DNA of 30,114 bases, from positions 1 through 30,114 of the forward strand of contig AWGX01000441.1 in the NCBI GenBank assembly GCA_000495415.1, in the 5' to 3' direction. The stretch is from Smithella sp. ME-1. GTDB lineage: Bacteria > Desulfobacterota > Syntrophia > Syntrophales > Smithellaceae. Positions 13,056-20,501 of this stretch are shown here, in pieces (positions within the stretch are counted from its first letter, which is position 1; every line of letters begins with the position of its first letter). A program made the translations under genes and the position numbers. The notes under the pieces were generated by a model. That model saw only the letters and a program-made list of their open reading frames with translations, made no database searches and had not been told where the DNA came from.

Positions 13056-14300
13056 TTAGACCGCCATGACAACGTCAGCAGTGACCTTCTTTTCGCCCAT
13101 CTCGAAAGCCATGTTCATACTGCGGGCCGCGTAGTTATTGACGACCAGCGGATATGCATGGCTGATGGTCTTATTGCGCCGGTCGCGGGTGGTGAGGCGA
13201 TCCGACAAAGCTTTAAACGCGCCGTCGTCAAAAATATCTTCGATCTTCATGTTGATGCGCTTGAATTTTAACCGGAGATATTCTTTGGTATTTCCATTAA
13301 GGCCCTTGATCTCGGCGGTCTGGATACGCCGGATAACTTCGCGCATTTCGATGTGGCGCGATTCGTCGAGCAGGTTATTGAGTTCCGTCTGTCCGAGCAG
13401 GATAATTCCCAGTAATTTGCGGTAGCCGTCTTCAATTTCCTGGAAGCGCTTTAAATATTTTAGTGTGGCGATGCTGAGGTCATGAGCCTCTTCTAAAATT
13501 AAAACGCTGCGGAAGCCCTGTTTAGCGCGTTCCTGGAGGAGTTTGTGCACCTGCCGGGATTTCGCTTCCAGTGTCCGCTTTGGCGACTGTTCCGATAGAT
13601 CCATGATGATGGCGTCGCAAATGCTGGAAAAGTTCACGCGGGTTTTATCTATGACCTGCGGAAAAATTACGATGGTGTCGCCGTCTTTATTGAGCTGTTC
13701 CATAACTTTGCGGCGAATGACGGTTTTGCCGCTGCCGACTTCGCCGATGATAGCGAGAAAGCCGCTGTGCCGCGCTGCGTCAAGCATCGCGGCTTCGATG
13801 TAGCGGTGTTCCTCAGACATAAAAACGTCCGATTCCTTTTGAATGTCGTCAATAAACGGGTTCGAGGGAATTTTAAAATGCTTCATTGCCTCCTGTGAAA
13901 TCATTTCAACCTCCTTAATTGTTGTTATTTCGTTGCCTGTCGTGAAGACGGGTTTTTTTCTTGTCTCCCATGTCCTGATGCTGCGTCCTGCAGGTGGAAC
14001 TTTGCGCAGCTCCTTGCCCAGCAATTGCCAGATATCAGCCATCTTCATGCCGCGCTCACTTAGCCATTGAATAGCCTTTGGATTTTTCGACAATTCGAGT
14101 TCGATGATCCGCTGAAAATCGGGAACTTCTTTCGGTAGGTATCCGCGATTGAGCGCGAGATTAATGGACGGACGACTTAACTGCGTTAACTTCCCCAGCC
14201 ACGCCTGGCTGATGCCGCAGTCGACGCACAAGCCTTTCAAATTGATCGGCTTGAACTCCATCTCGTATGCTGTTTGTTCGTTAACTTTTGGTCTTGCCAT
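13056..14300 (-). CDS. MuB-like AAA+ transposition activator
   Basis: A 414-residue ATPase. The N-terminal part (about 15-100) has a Cro/MuB-like helix-turn-helix (GLCVDCGISQAWLGKLTQLSRPSINLALNRG). The AAA+ core has Walker A GEVGSGKT (186-193) and Walker B VLILEEAHD (266-274), and a sensor I-like IILLGQTEL. In the Mu family B coats target DNA in an ATP form, delivers it to the transposase and stimulates strand transfer. The ATG at 14300 has AGAGGTG seven bases upstream; a GTG two codons earlier is less likely. It directly follows the transposase gene, as in Mu. Confidence 0.88.
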   Translation of the reverse strand: MARPKVNEQTAYEMEFKPINLKGLCVDCGISQAWLGKLTQLSRPSINLALNRGYLPKEVPDFQRIIELELSKNPKAIQWLSERGMKMADIWQLLGKELRKVPPAGRSIRTWETRKKPVFTTGNEITTIKEVEMISQEAMKHFKIPSNPFIDDIQKESDVFMSEEHRYIEAAMLDAARHSGFLAIIGEVGSGKTVIRRKVMEQLNKDGDTIVIFPQVIDKTRVNFSSICDAIIMDLSEQSPKRTLEAKSRQVHKLLQERAKQGFRSVLILEEAHDLSIATLKYLKRFQEIEDGYRKLLGIILLGQTELNNLLDESRHIEMREVIRRIQTAEIKGLNGNTKEYLRLKFKRINMKIEDIFDDGAFKALSDRLTTRDRRNKTISHAYPLVVNNYAARSMNMAFEMGEKKVTADVVMAV

Positions 14301-14357
14301 AGACACACCTCTGTTTTGCCATTCACCATTTACCCGGCATGCGCCGAGCTTCGCTTT

Positions 14358-16160
14358 TCACCCCGTGAGAGATACTGTCTCGAACGGGACTGCATTCCAC
14401 GACCCATCATTGATTGCCCTGATCACCTCCTCTGCTTTGTTTATTTCGATTCCGTTCTCATATTGAGCGCGCAGCTCGGCATTGAGCGCCGGAGCGATGG
14501 TGCCGATTTCCGCGCGCAGTTTCTTTAATAATTCTGTAAAAGAAATCTTTCTTGAAGCCACACTGCGCGGTACTTCCGCCGCACCTGATGTGATGGCTGT
14601 ATTGACAGGCTCTTCCGCATGTTTGATTTCCAGCGGCGTGCCTTTACGTTCGATAAATTCAATGTTGCCGACTTTATCGGCATGATGTCCGAATACTTGC
14701 AGTGGCGATTCAAAACCGACAGGCGGCGCTTCGGCCATGCGTTTGTCTCCGGTGCCTTTCCATTTGAGGCCCCAGGTCTCGGCCTTCTTTTCCATCTCTG
14801 TCTTTGTCTTCTGTGTTTCGGTGTGTTTGATTCCCTTGTATTCGCCGTAGTGCACGCCATTGGTAAGTCTGCCGTATTGATCTTCCGGGATAGGCTGGCA
14901 TAGCCAGACGTTTCCATTACAGTGCACTTCGATATTCGGGTATTCATAGGGATGGCGGACAACGCTGACTTTCTGCCATGCCGCTTGCGGGTCAGGTATC
15001 TGATAGCGTCGGTTATCTACGCTGATTAGACACGAGCCGTCGACGATGCGGGTGAAGGCCGGTTCTTTGATGAGCAGCCGGAAAAGTTCCTCTTCCGGGC
15101 AGAGCCGTAATTGCTCGGTAGTGATATATGACCACAAAATTGAACGCGGCGCGACTCCACGCATTAACTTTTCGCCATTGATACGTATGCCCCAGTCGAG
15201 AGCCCAGCGATTGAGTTCGTCAAGATCGGATGGGCGTTCTAATTTTAATCTTGCTTCAAAACGATTGATATAATGCATCATGCCTTCGACTGCGCCCTTC
15301 GCGCGTGGGTTGCCGGGCATATGCGGTTTTAATTCTATGTGCAGCGCATCAAATAGCGCCTGATTAGCTTTTGCCGTAGCGATGGAGCCACGGTCACACA
15401 CCAACATAAAGGGCACGCCGTGCATTCTGAATTTGCCGAGTTTTGGCGCACTTTCGCCGTTCCATAATTTTTTAATGAGTTCATCCTTCGGACGCATCGC
15501 GCGGAAGAGAAATGCCGAGCCGTCCGCCGCGCGTTCACCCGTGGCATAAAAATATTGAAAATAAAAAGCTCCACTGCAGTGATCGACTACTACATAGCGG
15601 AGCAGTTCTTTTTTGATGGCCTTTGCGGTTTTAACAATCTTGTTTTTGTACATCGTCATTTCGGTGTCGCGTTCGCCCAGGCCTTTTTTCTCATCGAGAA
15701 AATATTGCAGACAGTTTGTCACGTCGAATTGCCAGACATGATTCGGGTAGTCGGAAAGTAACCGCTGGTGCGGTGCGGGCCGGAGTATATCCTTCGCGGA
15801 TATTTTTTCCTGCCGCAACCGCGCGACGAAACGGCTGGTGGAAACGCCACCTGTCTCGATGCCGGAGTCTTCCAGTATTTCCTTCGCGTCGCAGGCGGGC
15901 AGGGGAATTTCGTTCGACGTGCGCCTTGATGCCAATTGTAAGGCGGATGCTTCGAGAAGTATTTCCCGCGTTGCCGCCGATTGCCCTTTGGTTTTGCGCT
16001 CCCTGCGAAACCTTATTCCCCGCACCGCCGCGTAGCGATGGATTGTGGCTTTCGTGACTCCGTAATGTCCAGCCAGCTCTTTGATTTTTTGTGTGGCGTC
16101 CGCTGGAGACAGGCCGCGCAAGACTGATGATACGTGATCGAGAACGACGTCCGAGACCAT
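14358..16160 (-). CDS. MuA-like DDE transposase
   Basis: A 600-residue transposase. The N-terminal HTH (about 20-50, ADATQKIKELAGHYGVTKATIHRYAAVRG) should bind the phage ends. The RNase-H-like catalytic core carries Asp146 (WQFDVTN), Asp256 (LVCDRGS) and Glu292 (NPRAKGAVEG), followed by a beta-barrel region (about 390-450) and a C-terminal helical tail (SFTELLKKLRAE) of the kind that contacts MuB. It catalyses integration at the lysogenic step and replicative transposition in lytic growth. The last Asp-Glu spacing is 35 residues, shorter than I recall for Mu and more like retroviral integrases and the IS3/Tn7-type enzymes. AAGGAAG lies eight bases before the ATG. Confidence 0.92.
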   Translation of the reverse strand: MVSDVVLDHVSSVLRGLSPADATQKIKELAGHYGVTKATIHRYAAVRGIRFRRERKTKGQSAATREILLEASALQLASRRTSNEIPLPACDAKEILEDSGIETGGVSTSRFVARLRQEKISAKDILRPAPHQRLLSDYPNHVWQFDVTNCLQYFLDEKKGLGERDTEMTMYKNKIVKTAKAIKKELLRYVVVDHCSGAFYFQYFYATGERAADGSAFLFRAMRPKDELIKKLWNGESAPKLGKFRMHGVPFMLVCDRGSIATAKANQALFDALHIELKPHMPGNPRAKGAVEGMMHYINRFEARLKLERPSDLDELNRWALDWGIRINGEKLMRGVAPRSILWSYITTEQLRLCPEEELFRLLIKEPAFTRIVDGSCLISVDNRRYQIPDPQAAWQKVSVVRHPYEYPNIEVHCNGNVWLCQPIPEDQYGRLTNGVHYGEYKGIKHTETQKTKTEMEKKAETWGLKWKGTGDKRMAEAPPVGFESPLQVFGHHADKVGNIEFIERKGTPLEIKHAEEPVNTAITSGAAEVPRSVASRKISFTELLKKLRAEIGTIAPALNAELRAQYENGIEINKAEEVIRAINDGSWNAVPFETVSLTG

Positions 16161-16165
16161 GATTA

Positions 16166-17152
16166 TTACTTCCTTTGTTTTTTAATTTTTTGTTCCTCAA
16201 TTTTTGCCTTTACTTTTATGCCCATTCCTTTGCCCGCCGTGAGCGGCATATTATCCACCAGCACATCAGGCGGCGGGATTTCCGATTCGTCGATTTCCCA
16301 GGGCACTTCCTCCGCCGCTTCATACGCGCTCTGGAGGGCAAGCCGTTCTTCCATTGCCATTTTGCTGATAACGATGAGCAGGTAATAATATTGACGCAGC
16401 GCTATTTCCGGCGCTTTGTGCGGAATGATTTTTTTCTTGATGTCGCTGATAGCAGCCATGAAATCTTTCTGCACCTGAGCAAGTAGATCAACGGCTTCCT
16501 GCTCCTCGGCTGTGAGTTCGGATTTTGGCGTGTCTTTTTGCAGACGGGCGATATCCTTCGCGTAGCCGTTAATTAATTTTTCTTTGTCCGCCAAAACTTT
16601 TTTATTGGCGGTGATGATGGATTCTTTTTCGGCGAGTTCTTCCTTAAAAGTTTCTCTTTGATGATTAACGTAGGCGGTTATGTCTTCCGGCGTGGCCGGT
16701 ATTTTGTCTTCGCCGAAAATTAACTCCGTACCGTCTTCTGAGAAACCGGACAATTGTCCGGTTTTGTTCTTACCTAACCACCTAATATCATTGAGTGTGA
16801 CGCCGTATAAAACGGGCAAATTGTCCGAAAATGACTCAAAAATCGGTGTTACTTCCGCAATAATTCTATCTGCCTGTCGGCGATCATAACCAACCGCTTC
16901 ACAAAATTTATCCCACGTCAGGCCGGTCTTTTTATACGTTTTATCCTTATGAGTTTTGTATAACGAGAGCGCATCTAAAAAATTACAAAAATCTCGATGG
17001 GCTTTATTGGTTTTGATAGATCCGATGGCGAAACCATCATCTCTTCCGGCCTGAATATCCTGCTTTAATTTTGCGATTTCGATTTCCGCTTCCTGCTTGG
17101 CGATTGCGTAAACATCCTTTGACATCTGCACATCTGAATTATTTTTTGACAT
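16166..17152 (-). CDS. Coiled-coil early phage protein
   Basis: A 328-residue protein. Residues about 60-125 (CNFLDALSLYKTHKDKTYKKTG ... WDKFCEAVGYDRRQADRIIAEV) resemble a helical DNA-binding-like domain; about 160-250 form a long charged coiled coil (FKEELAEKESIITANKKVLADKEK); the end is a basic tail. Similar proteins stand just ahead of the transposase gene in many Mu-like phages, with no established role. The ATG at 17152 has GGAGG six bases upstream and overlaps the previous gene by 14 bases. Strong coupling to the transposase gene: only five bases lie between stop and start. Confidence 0.6.
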   Translation of the reverse strand: MSKNNSDVQMSKDVYAIAKQEAEIEIAKLKQDIQAGRDDGFAIGSIKTNKAHRDFCNFLDALSLYKTHKDKTYKKTGLTWDKFCEAVGYDRRQADRIIAEVTPIFESFSDNLPVLYGVTLNDIRWLGKNKTGQLSGFSEDGTELIFGEDKIPATPEDITAYVNHQRETFKEELAEKESIITANKKVLADKEKLINGYAKDIARLQKDTPKSELTAEEQEAVDLLAQVQKDFMAAISDIKKKIIPHKAPEIALRQYYYLLIVISKMAMEERLALQSAYEAAEEVPWEIDESEIPPPDVLVDNMPLTAGKGMGIKVKAKIEEQKIKKQRK

Positions 17153-17459
17153 GACCATCCTCCGTTTTTATTTTTATGGCTTTATTAAGATCTTCAATGG
17201 CTTCTTTAATTAAATTTTCCGCCCTGATTATTTGTGTAACAAAAGGAATATCTTCCCATGCCACGACAACCTTTCCGCTGGTCTCCGCAAGCACACGATT
17301 GCAAATTTCATCAAAGGAAGAGCCTTCATTTATGGCGTCTCCGATTGTGCTTATTGCTAGCTCAGCGTTCTCCGCGCCGAATCTTTTACAAGCTGCAATC
17401 ATCAAGTCAATTGTGGCCTGATATAAATTTCCCATTCTCATAAAAGTGTAATTATCCAT
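17139..17459 (-). CDS. Small early protein, unknown
   Basis: A 106-residue helical protein (MDNYTFMRMGNLYQATIDLMIAACKRFG ... IKEAIEDLNKAIKIK). No family recognised. The ATG at 17459 is chosen because GGAG lies six bases before it; an earlier ATG at 17465 abuts the ribosome site. It lies between the winged-helix and coiled-coil genes in the early operon. Confidence 0.55.
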   Translation of the reverse strand: MDNYTFMRMGNLYQATIDLMIAACKRFGAENAELAISTIGDAINEGSSFDEICNRVLAETSGKVVVAWEDIPFVTQIIRAENLIKEAIEDLNKAIKIKTEDGHVKK

Positions 17460-17468
17460 CGCCATCTC

Positions 17469-17762
17469 CTATCCAAGCGTCTCAATGTCTTGCTTGAGTT
17501 TGACTAATTGCCCCTCTGCGTTGGCTTTCACGCGCGCCCAGATCACAGCCAGCGCCATGCCCGGCGTGTAGCCGTCGCCGATCTTGCGCACCCAGCCCAA
17601 CTCTTCCATCGTACCGAGCTGCCGGAAGACGCTGTCGTTGGTCAGATTCGTTGCCTTTGCGATCTCCGCCGCAGGCATAAGTTCTTTGCTTTCCGCGATG
17701 CAATGTAAAATCGCGTCCGCCGCGATCAATACTTCAATTTTTCTGCAACTCTTTGCCGCCAT
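17469..17762 (-). CDS. Winged-helix (IclR-like N-domain) regulator
   Basis: A 97-residue protein that consists of one winged-helix domain: IAADAILHCIAESKELMPAAEIAKATNLTNDSVFRQLGTMEELGWVRKIGDGYTPG, the IclR/MarR-type recognition-helix and wing pattern. It would bind DNA in the early region, or help control the phage. GGAGG lies eight bases before the ATG at 17762; another ATG two codons earlier is too close to it. Confidence 0.7.
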   Translation of the reverse strand: MAAKSCRKIEVLIAADAILHCIAESKELMPAAEIAKATNLTNDSVFRQLGTMEELGWVRKIGDGYTPGMALAVIWARVKANAEGQLVKLKQDIETLG

Positions 17763-17768
17763 CTCCAT

Positions 17769-17834
17769 TTCCTCCTCTTTTTTCCCGTCCTTCCTTCCCG
17801 CCCTTGAGGGGAGGGATTGAGGGAGGGTGATATT
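17769..17834. repeat. GC-rich spacer with CCCTTGAGGGGAGGG repeat
   Basis: The 66-base gap holds a purine-rich direct repeat on the plus strand (GAGGGGAGGGATT followed by GAGGGAGGGTG) and a short dyad CCCTTGAGGG. Elements of this sort (CCCTCAAGGG cores) are common dispersed intergenic repeats. No gene. Confidence 0.45.
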
Positions 17835-18317
17835 TTATTCCGACTCAACCAGGGCTTTTTCCAGCCCCTTGAGTTCCTGATTTTTCTTGGTGATTTCTTC
17901 CTTGAGTAATCCGATCCTCGCCCGAACAACGTCCTTGCCCTTGAGCGCCTTGTAATTGCAGGCCTCCACGATGATGAAGAGCGCTTCCCAGTCTCCCGTG
18001 ACGCAGCAAAACGCCGCCAGAACGTCAGCGGATATGCCCCATCTTTTATTACCGTTAAAATCAAGGCCATCATTTGACAGATCGCGCGACTCAGCACTCC
18101 AGCCGTCCAGCGTGCTTTTGGGGACTTCTTTGCCGGATAATTTGTAGATCTCGGCGCAGATGTCGATCCGGTCTTTTCCGCTTTTTTTGATCGCATCAGA
18201 AATGGCGTGCCGCAGCCTCATGCTAATATCCATGCTCCCTGGCTGCGGAGGCGCTTCGGGTTCCAGAAGGGAAAAGATGCTGACTTGGGTGTCATTAATT
18301 GGTTTTTTAATTTTCAT
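17835..18317 (-). CDS. Early HTH protein of Mu-like phages
   Basis: A 160-residue protein. Residues about 32-80 (SMRLRHAISDAIKKSGKDRIDICAEIYKLSGKEVPKSTLDGW) look like a helix-turn-helix with a long turn, found in early proteins of several Mu-like phages; the C-terminal 40 residues form a coiled coil (RIGLLKEEITKKNQELKGLEKALVE). The ATG overlaps the stop of the upstream gene (ATGA) with GGGAG seven bases before it. Function unknown, probably DNA binding. Confidence 0.6.
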   Translation of the reverse strand: MKIKKPINDTQVSIFSLLEPEAPPQPGSMDISMRLRHAISDAIKKSGKDRIDICAEIYKLSGKEVPKSTLDGWSAESRDLSNDGLDFNGNKRWGISADVLAAFCCVTGDWEALFIIVEACNYKALKGKDVVRARIGLLKEEITKKNQELKGLEKALVESE

Positions 18318-18727
18318 TGATTAACTCCCATCAATTTTCGTTTTCCCAATGACACAATGTTTTTAATAAACGTCGTGAATCTCCAGGGTTTTGTTTCTTG
18401 TTTTTGGGGAAGTCTTTTAGAGGTGCTCTTTTTTACAATCATTTCATCAGCAATAATTTTCCGAAGGGATGTACTGCCAGCAGAAGACCACAATATCTCG
18501 TTAGGAATATTAAGATATTGTGATATCGCTGTTTTTATATGCGGGACTTGTAATGTGAATGGGTGGCCTTTTTTACTGATAAAAGTTATATTATTAAGAA
18601 ATTTATTCAGCACATAAAGACTGATGCCTGTTGTCGCTGCAAGACTTGTCTGGCTTTGGCCCCTAATTTTCAAAAGTAACTTAATTTCATCGCCCGGCAC
18701 GGTAAAATTATTTTTCTTATTTGACAT
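18314..18727 (-). CDS. Early XRE-like DNA-binding protein
   Basis: A 137-residue, strongly basic protein. Residues about 10-65 contain an XRE-type HTH (DEIKLLLKIRGQSQTSLAATTGISLYVLNKFLNNIT), the tail is Lys/Arg rich and probably disordered. The ATG at 18727 has AGAGGA five bases before it; the longer frame has no ribosome site and overlaps the next gene. It is AT-rich relative to the rest of the early operon, as is the whole immunity region. Confidence 0.62.
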   Translation of the reverse strand: MSNKKNNFTVPGDEIKLLLKIRGQSQTSLAATTGISLYVLNKFLNNITFISKKGHPFTLQVPHIKTAISQYLNIPNEILWSSAGSTSLRKIIADEMIVKKSTSKRLPQKQETKPWRFTTFIKNIVSLGKRKLMGVNQ

Positions 18728-18816
18728 TGCATTCCTCTCTTTTTTTGATAAGATTAAGTCACGTTTAAAAAAATCGTTATGCTTATGAAAAAAATGTATC
18801 GTGACATAAAATCTCT

Positions 18817-19071
18817 TTACGCGGCCCTGCGAGGCCACAGATCTTCCACTTGTCTACCGAGTTTATCGGCAAGTAATTGCTTGATCTCCGTTATCTTTTT
18901 CCCGTTCCGCGCGACACCCTTTCTATGTCCACGAATTACTTGTGATACGAGAGCTTCAGAAGCTTTAACTTCCTCGGCAATCTTTTGCTGTTCGATTCCA
19001 CGGAGGATAAGTAATGACTTGATGTAGCGGCCTCTTTTTTTGTCGTTTGTTGTTAAGTGATTTGCTTTCAT
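18817..19071 (-). CDS. Ner-like early repressor
   Basis: An 84-residue Cro-family protein: an HTH at about 25-55 (LRGIEQQKIAEEVKASEALVSQVIRGHRKG) and an ending EDLWPRRAA that resembles the IWPSR end of Ner/Nlp proteins. In Mu Ner turns down the early and repressor promoters after the lytic start. The ATG at 19071 has no ribosome site; the candidate early promoter at 19078-19107 would start transcription at or next to that ATG, so the mRNA may be leaderless. It is divergent from the repressor gene, the usual immunity layout. Confidence 0.78.
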   Translation of the reverse strand: MKANHLTTNDKKRGRYIKSLLILRGIEQQKIAEEVKASEALVSQVIRGHRKGVARNGKKITEIKQLLADKLGRQVEDLWPRRAA

Positions 19072-19077
19072 AATTAA

Positions 19078-19107
19078 CTTATATGTCAGATTCTGACATA
19101 AAGTCAA
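19078..19107 (-). promoter_or_regulatory. Early promoter with operator palindrome in its spacer
   Basis: On the minus strand TTGACT (19107-19102) and TATAAG (19083-19078) are separated by 18 bases. The spacer holds the larger part of the 19-base palindrome TATGTCAGA-N-TCTGACATA (19082-19100), the only perfect dyad of this size in the divergent gap. A repressor bound there would block RNA polymerase. A similar half site (TATGACAT) lies at 19123-19130 near the repressor start. A weak plus-strand candidate for the repressor is CATAAT at 19069. Confidence 0.75.
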
Positions 19108-19118
19108 GGAAAAAGTGT

Positions 19119-19574
19119 TTGTATATGACATTAATGAATAAATATTTATCGATTGGCTCTAGAATTGTCTCAATTCGTAATACTTTTAATATGAAGCAAG
19201 CAAAATTTGCTGAATCTATCGGCATATCTCGTCCTGCTTTATCTGCAATAGAAACCGGCGTTACCAAGCCATCTTTTCCAATTTTGTATGTTATTGAAGC
19301 GAAATATGGTTATAGGCATGAATGGATTTTAACTGGTGATGGTGAATGGTATGTAAATCCGCTTTCGGCCTCTATTAGAGAAAGTCAAGCACCCTATAAA
19401 ACGTCAGATAAGGTTTTGAATTTTTGGATAGATAGACTTATTCGTATCCTCGAAGAAGGTGACGAAAAAAAAATTGAAGCTATAAAAGCGGCTATCCGTG
19501 CCCTCGATCCTGGAAATAAAAAAGATGATTTATCAAAAAATGATTATTATGATAATAAAGACAAAGACACTTGA
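19119..19574 (+). CDS. XRE-family prophage repressor
   Basis: A lysogeny repressor of the XRE family, about 151 residues. The HTH is at about 14-45 (RIVSIRNTFNMKQAKFAESIGISRPALSAIETGVTKPSF) and it is followed by the WILTGDGEWY block typical of phage repressors. The C-terminal part is charged and helical with no S24 protease domain, so RecA-stimulated self-cleavage is unlikely. The start is uncertain: TTG 19119 has AAGGA eight bases upstream; ATG 19125 and ATG 19134 have long spacings; ATG 19083 lies inside the operator and has no ribosome site. It is read opposite to all other phage genes shown, apart from the secreted-protein gene behind it. Confidence 0.8.
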   Translation: MYMTLMNKYLSIGSRIVSIRNTFNMKQAKFAESIGISRPALSAIETGVTKPSFPILYVIEAKYGYRHEWILTGDGEWYVNPLSASIRESQAPYKTSDKVLNFWIDRLIRILEEGDEKKIEAIKAAIRALDPGNKKDDLSKNDYYDNKDKDT

Positions 19575-19602
19575 TTCAAACCGACTATAAAAAGGAGTCG
19601 TT

Positions 19603-20061
19603 ATGAAAAAAACTATCATTATTGTATCTATTTTATTTGCATTCTCATTTGCCTGGGCAGATGATATAAAAAATCAGTGCCCTGGTGGAGTAAAATCTAA
19701 TGAATCTATCGTTAAATCAGTATTAATTAAAAATAATTCTGAAGAAACGCAATCTAAAAGCACTGTTATTAATATAGAAGGAAAATGTTACGAGGTTATC
19801 TTCGCAAGATTTGAATATTTAGTTGATAAAAATCATGCTATATATAAAGTAAATGTCAATTCTAATAATCCGGATATCCCCATTATTAATCCTAAGTTAT
19901 TTTATTTCGACTTTGGAAAAGCAGATGTAAAGTGGGAACAAATTGGTGGTGTTATAAAAACAACAGGAAAATACTTTAATTGCAAGAGTGATAGGGGAAT
20001 ACCTTTAAAAATACCGGTAGCTATTGTTATTAAAAGTCATCAGGTGGTGCGAGGATGGTAA
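19603..20061 (+). CDS. Secreted protein behind the repressor, possible cargo
   Basis: A 152-residue protein with a clear signal peptide (MKKTIIIVSILFAFSFAWA, likely cut before DD at 20-21) and three later cysteines (around 26, 63 and 128). GGAG lies six bases before the ATG and only 28 bases separate it from the repressor gene, so both probably share a transcript and are expressed in the lysogen. Strongly AT-rich. No family recognised. It could be a lysogenic-conversion gene in the periplasm or a host gene next to the phage end; the boundary is not fixed. Confidence 0.65.
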   Translation: MKKTIIIVSILFAFSFAWADDIKNQCPGGVKSNESIVKSVLIKNNSEETQSKSTVINIEGKCYEVIFARFEYLVDKNHAIYKVNVNSNNPDIPIINPKLFYFDFGKADVKWEQIGGVIKTTGKYFNCKSDRGIPLKIPVAIVIKSHQVVRGW

Positions 20062-20146
20062 ATTAAATATTACTCCAAAAAATCGCCCAAAATATTTATA
20101 ATCTATTAATCAAATATTATTTGATTATCGACCCAAAATAATTATC

Positions 20147-20174
20147 TGTAAACCATTTGTAAAGCATCGTGTAA
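20147..20174. repeat. Three TGTAA direct repeats, possible transposase sites
   Basis: TGTAAACCATT, TGTAAAGCATCG and TGTAAGTCAC follow one another with 11- and 12-base spacing, about one helical turn apart. Regular spacing suggests protein binding. They could be part of the phage end complex or a host site. Confidence 0.4.
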
Positions 20175-20347
20175 GTCACTTATCGTAATTTTGCATACTT
20201 AGTTATCACACCCCTCCACATGATGTGAATGATCGAACACTTGAATTATTCATATAATCACTGTATAAAAACACATTACTTTATTCATGCTTGTAATAGG
20301 TTCGCAAAAATTTGTTTGAAAAATTTCTGATCGGTTATAAATAAGTA

Positions 20348-20384
20348 TCAGGGAGAAAATAGACTTTTGCTATTTTCTCCCTGA
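20348..20384. repeat. Perfect 15-base-pair hairpin
   Basis: TCAGGGAGAAAATAG (20348-20362) and CTATTTTCTCCCTGA (20370-20384) pair without mismatch around ACTTTTG. No T run follows on either strand (ATAAAA on the right), so a normal intrinsic terminator is not evident. It may still end the repressor transcript, mark the phage end, or be a small mobile repeat. Confidence 0.7.
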
Positions 20385-20501
20385 ATAAAAACCTCTCTTA
20401 CAATTTTAGTGACGATATTTATCGTAGGCTAATTGTAATTAGTAAATATGAAAATGTAAAATTTATCCGAGGTTTGTCTTGCTTTAAAAAAGGAGTAGAA
20501 A

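Larger units (their letters stand above)
20062..20501. other. Gene-free AT-rich stretch, probable prophage left end
   Basis: No frame worth calling is found in these 440 bases. It holds a 9-base inverted repeat TAATCAAAT-ATT-ATTTGATTA (20107-20127), three spaced TGTAA repeats (20147, 20158, 20170), and a perfect 15-base hairpin (20348-20384). Mu-type phage ends carry TG...CA termini, clustered transposase-binding sites and a 5-base target duplication. The left end should lie here or just left of it, because repressor-side genes end at 20061 and host-like genes start at 20502. The exact base cannot be set without the other end. Confidence 0.5.

Noticed and set aside
19083..19118. Repressor start at ATG 19083
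   Set aside because: The ATG lies inside the operator palindrome, has no ribosome site, and AAGGA is correctly placed only for the TTG at 19119 (ATG 19125 remains possible).
19072..19131. Longer Ner-like protein starting at 19131
   Set aside because: The extra 20 codons run through the operator and promoter, so they cannot be transcribed from the promoter seen at 19078-19107.
20348..20384. Calling the 15-base hairpin a terminator
   Set aside because: Neither strand has a T run after the stem; listed only as a repeat.
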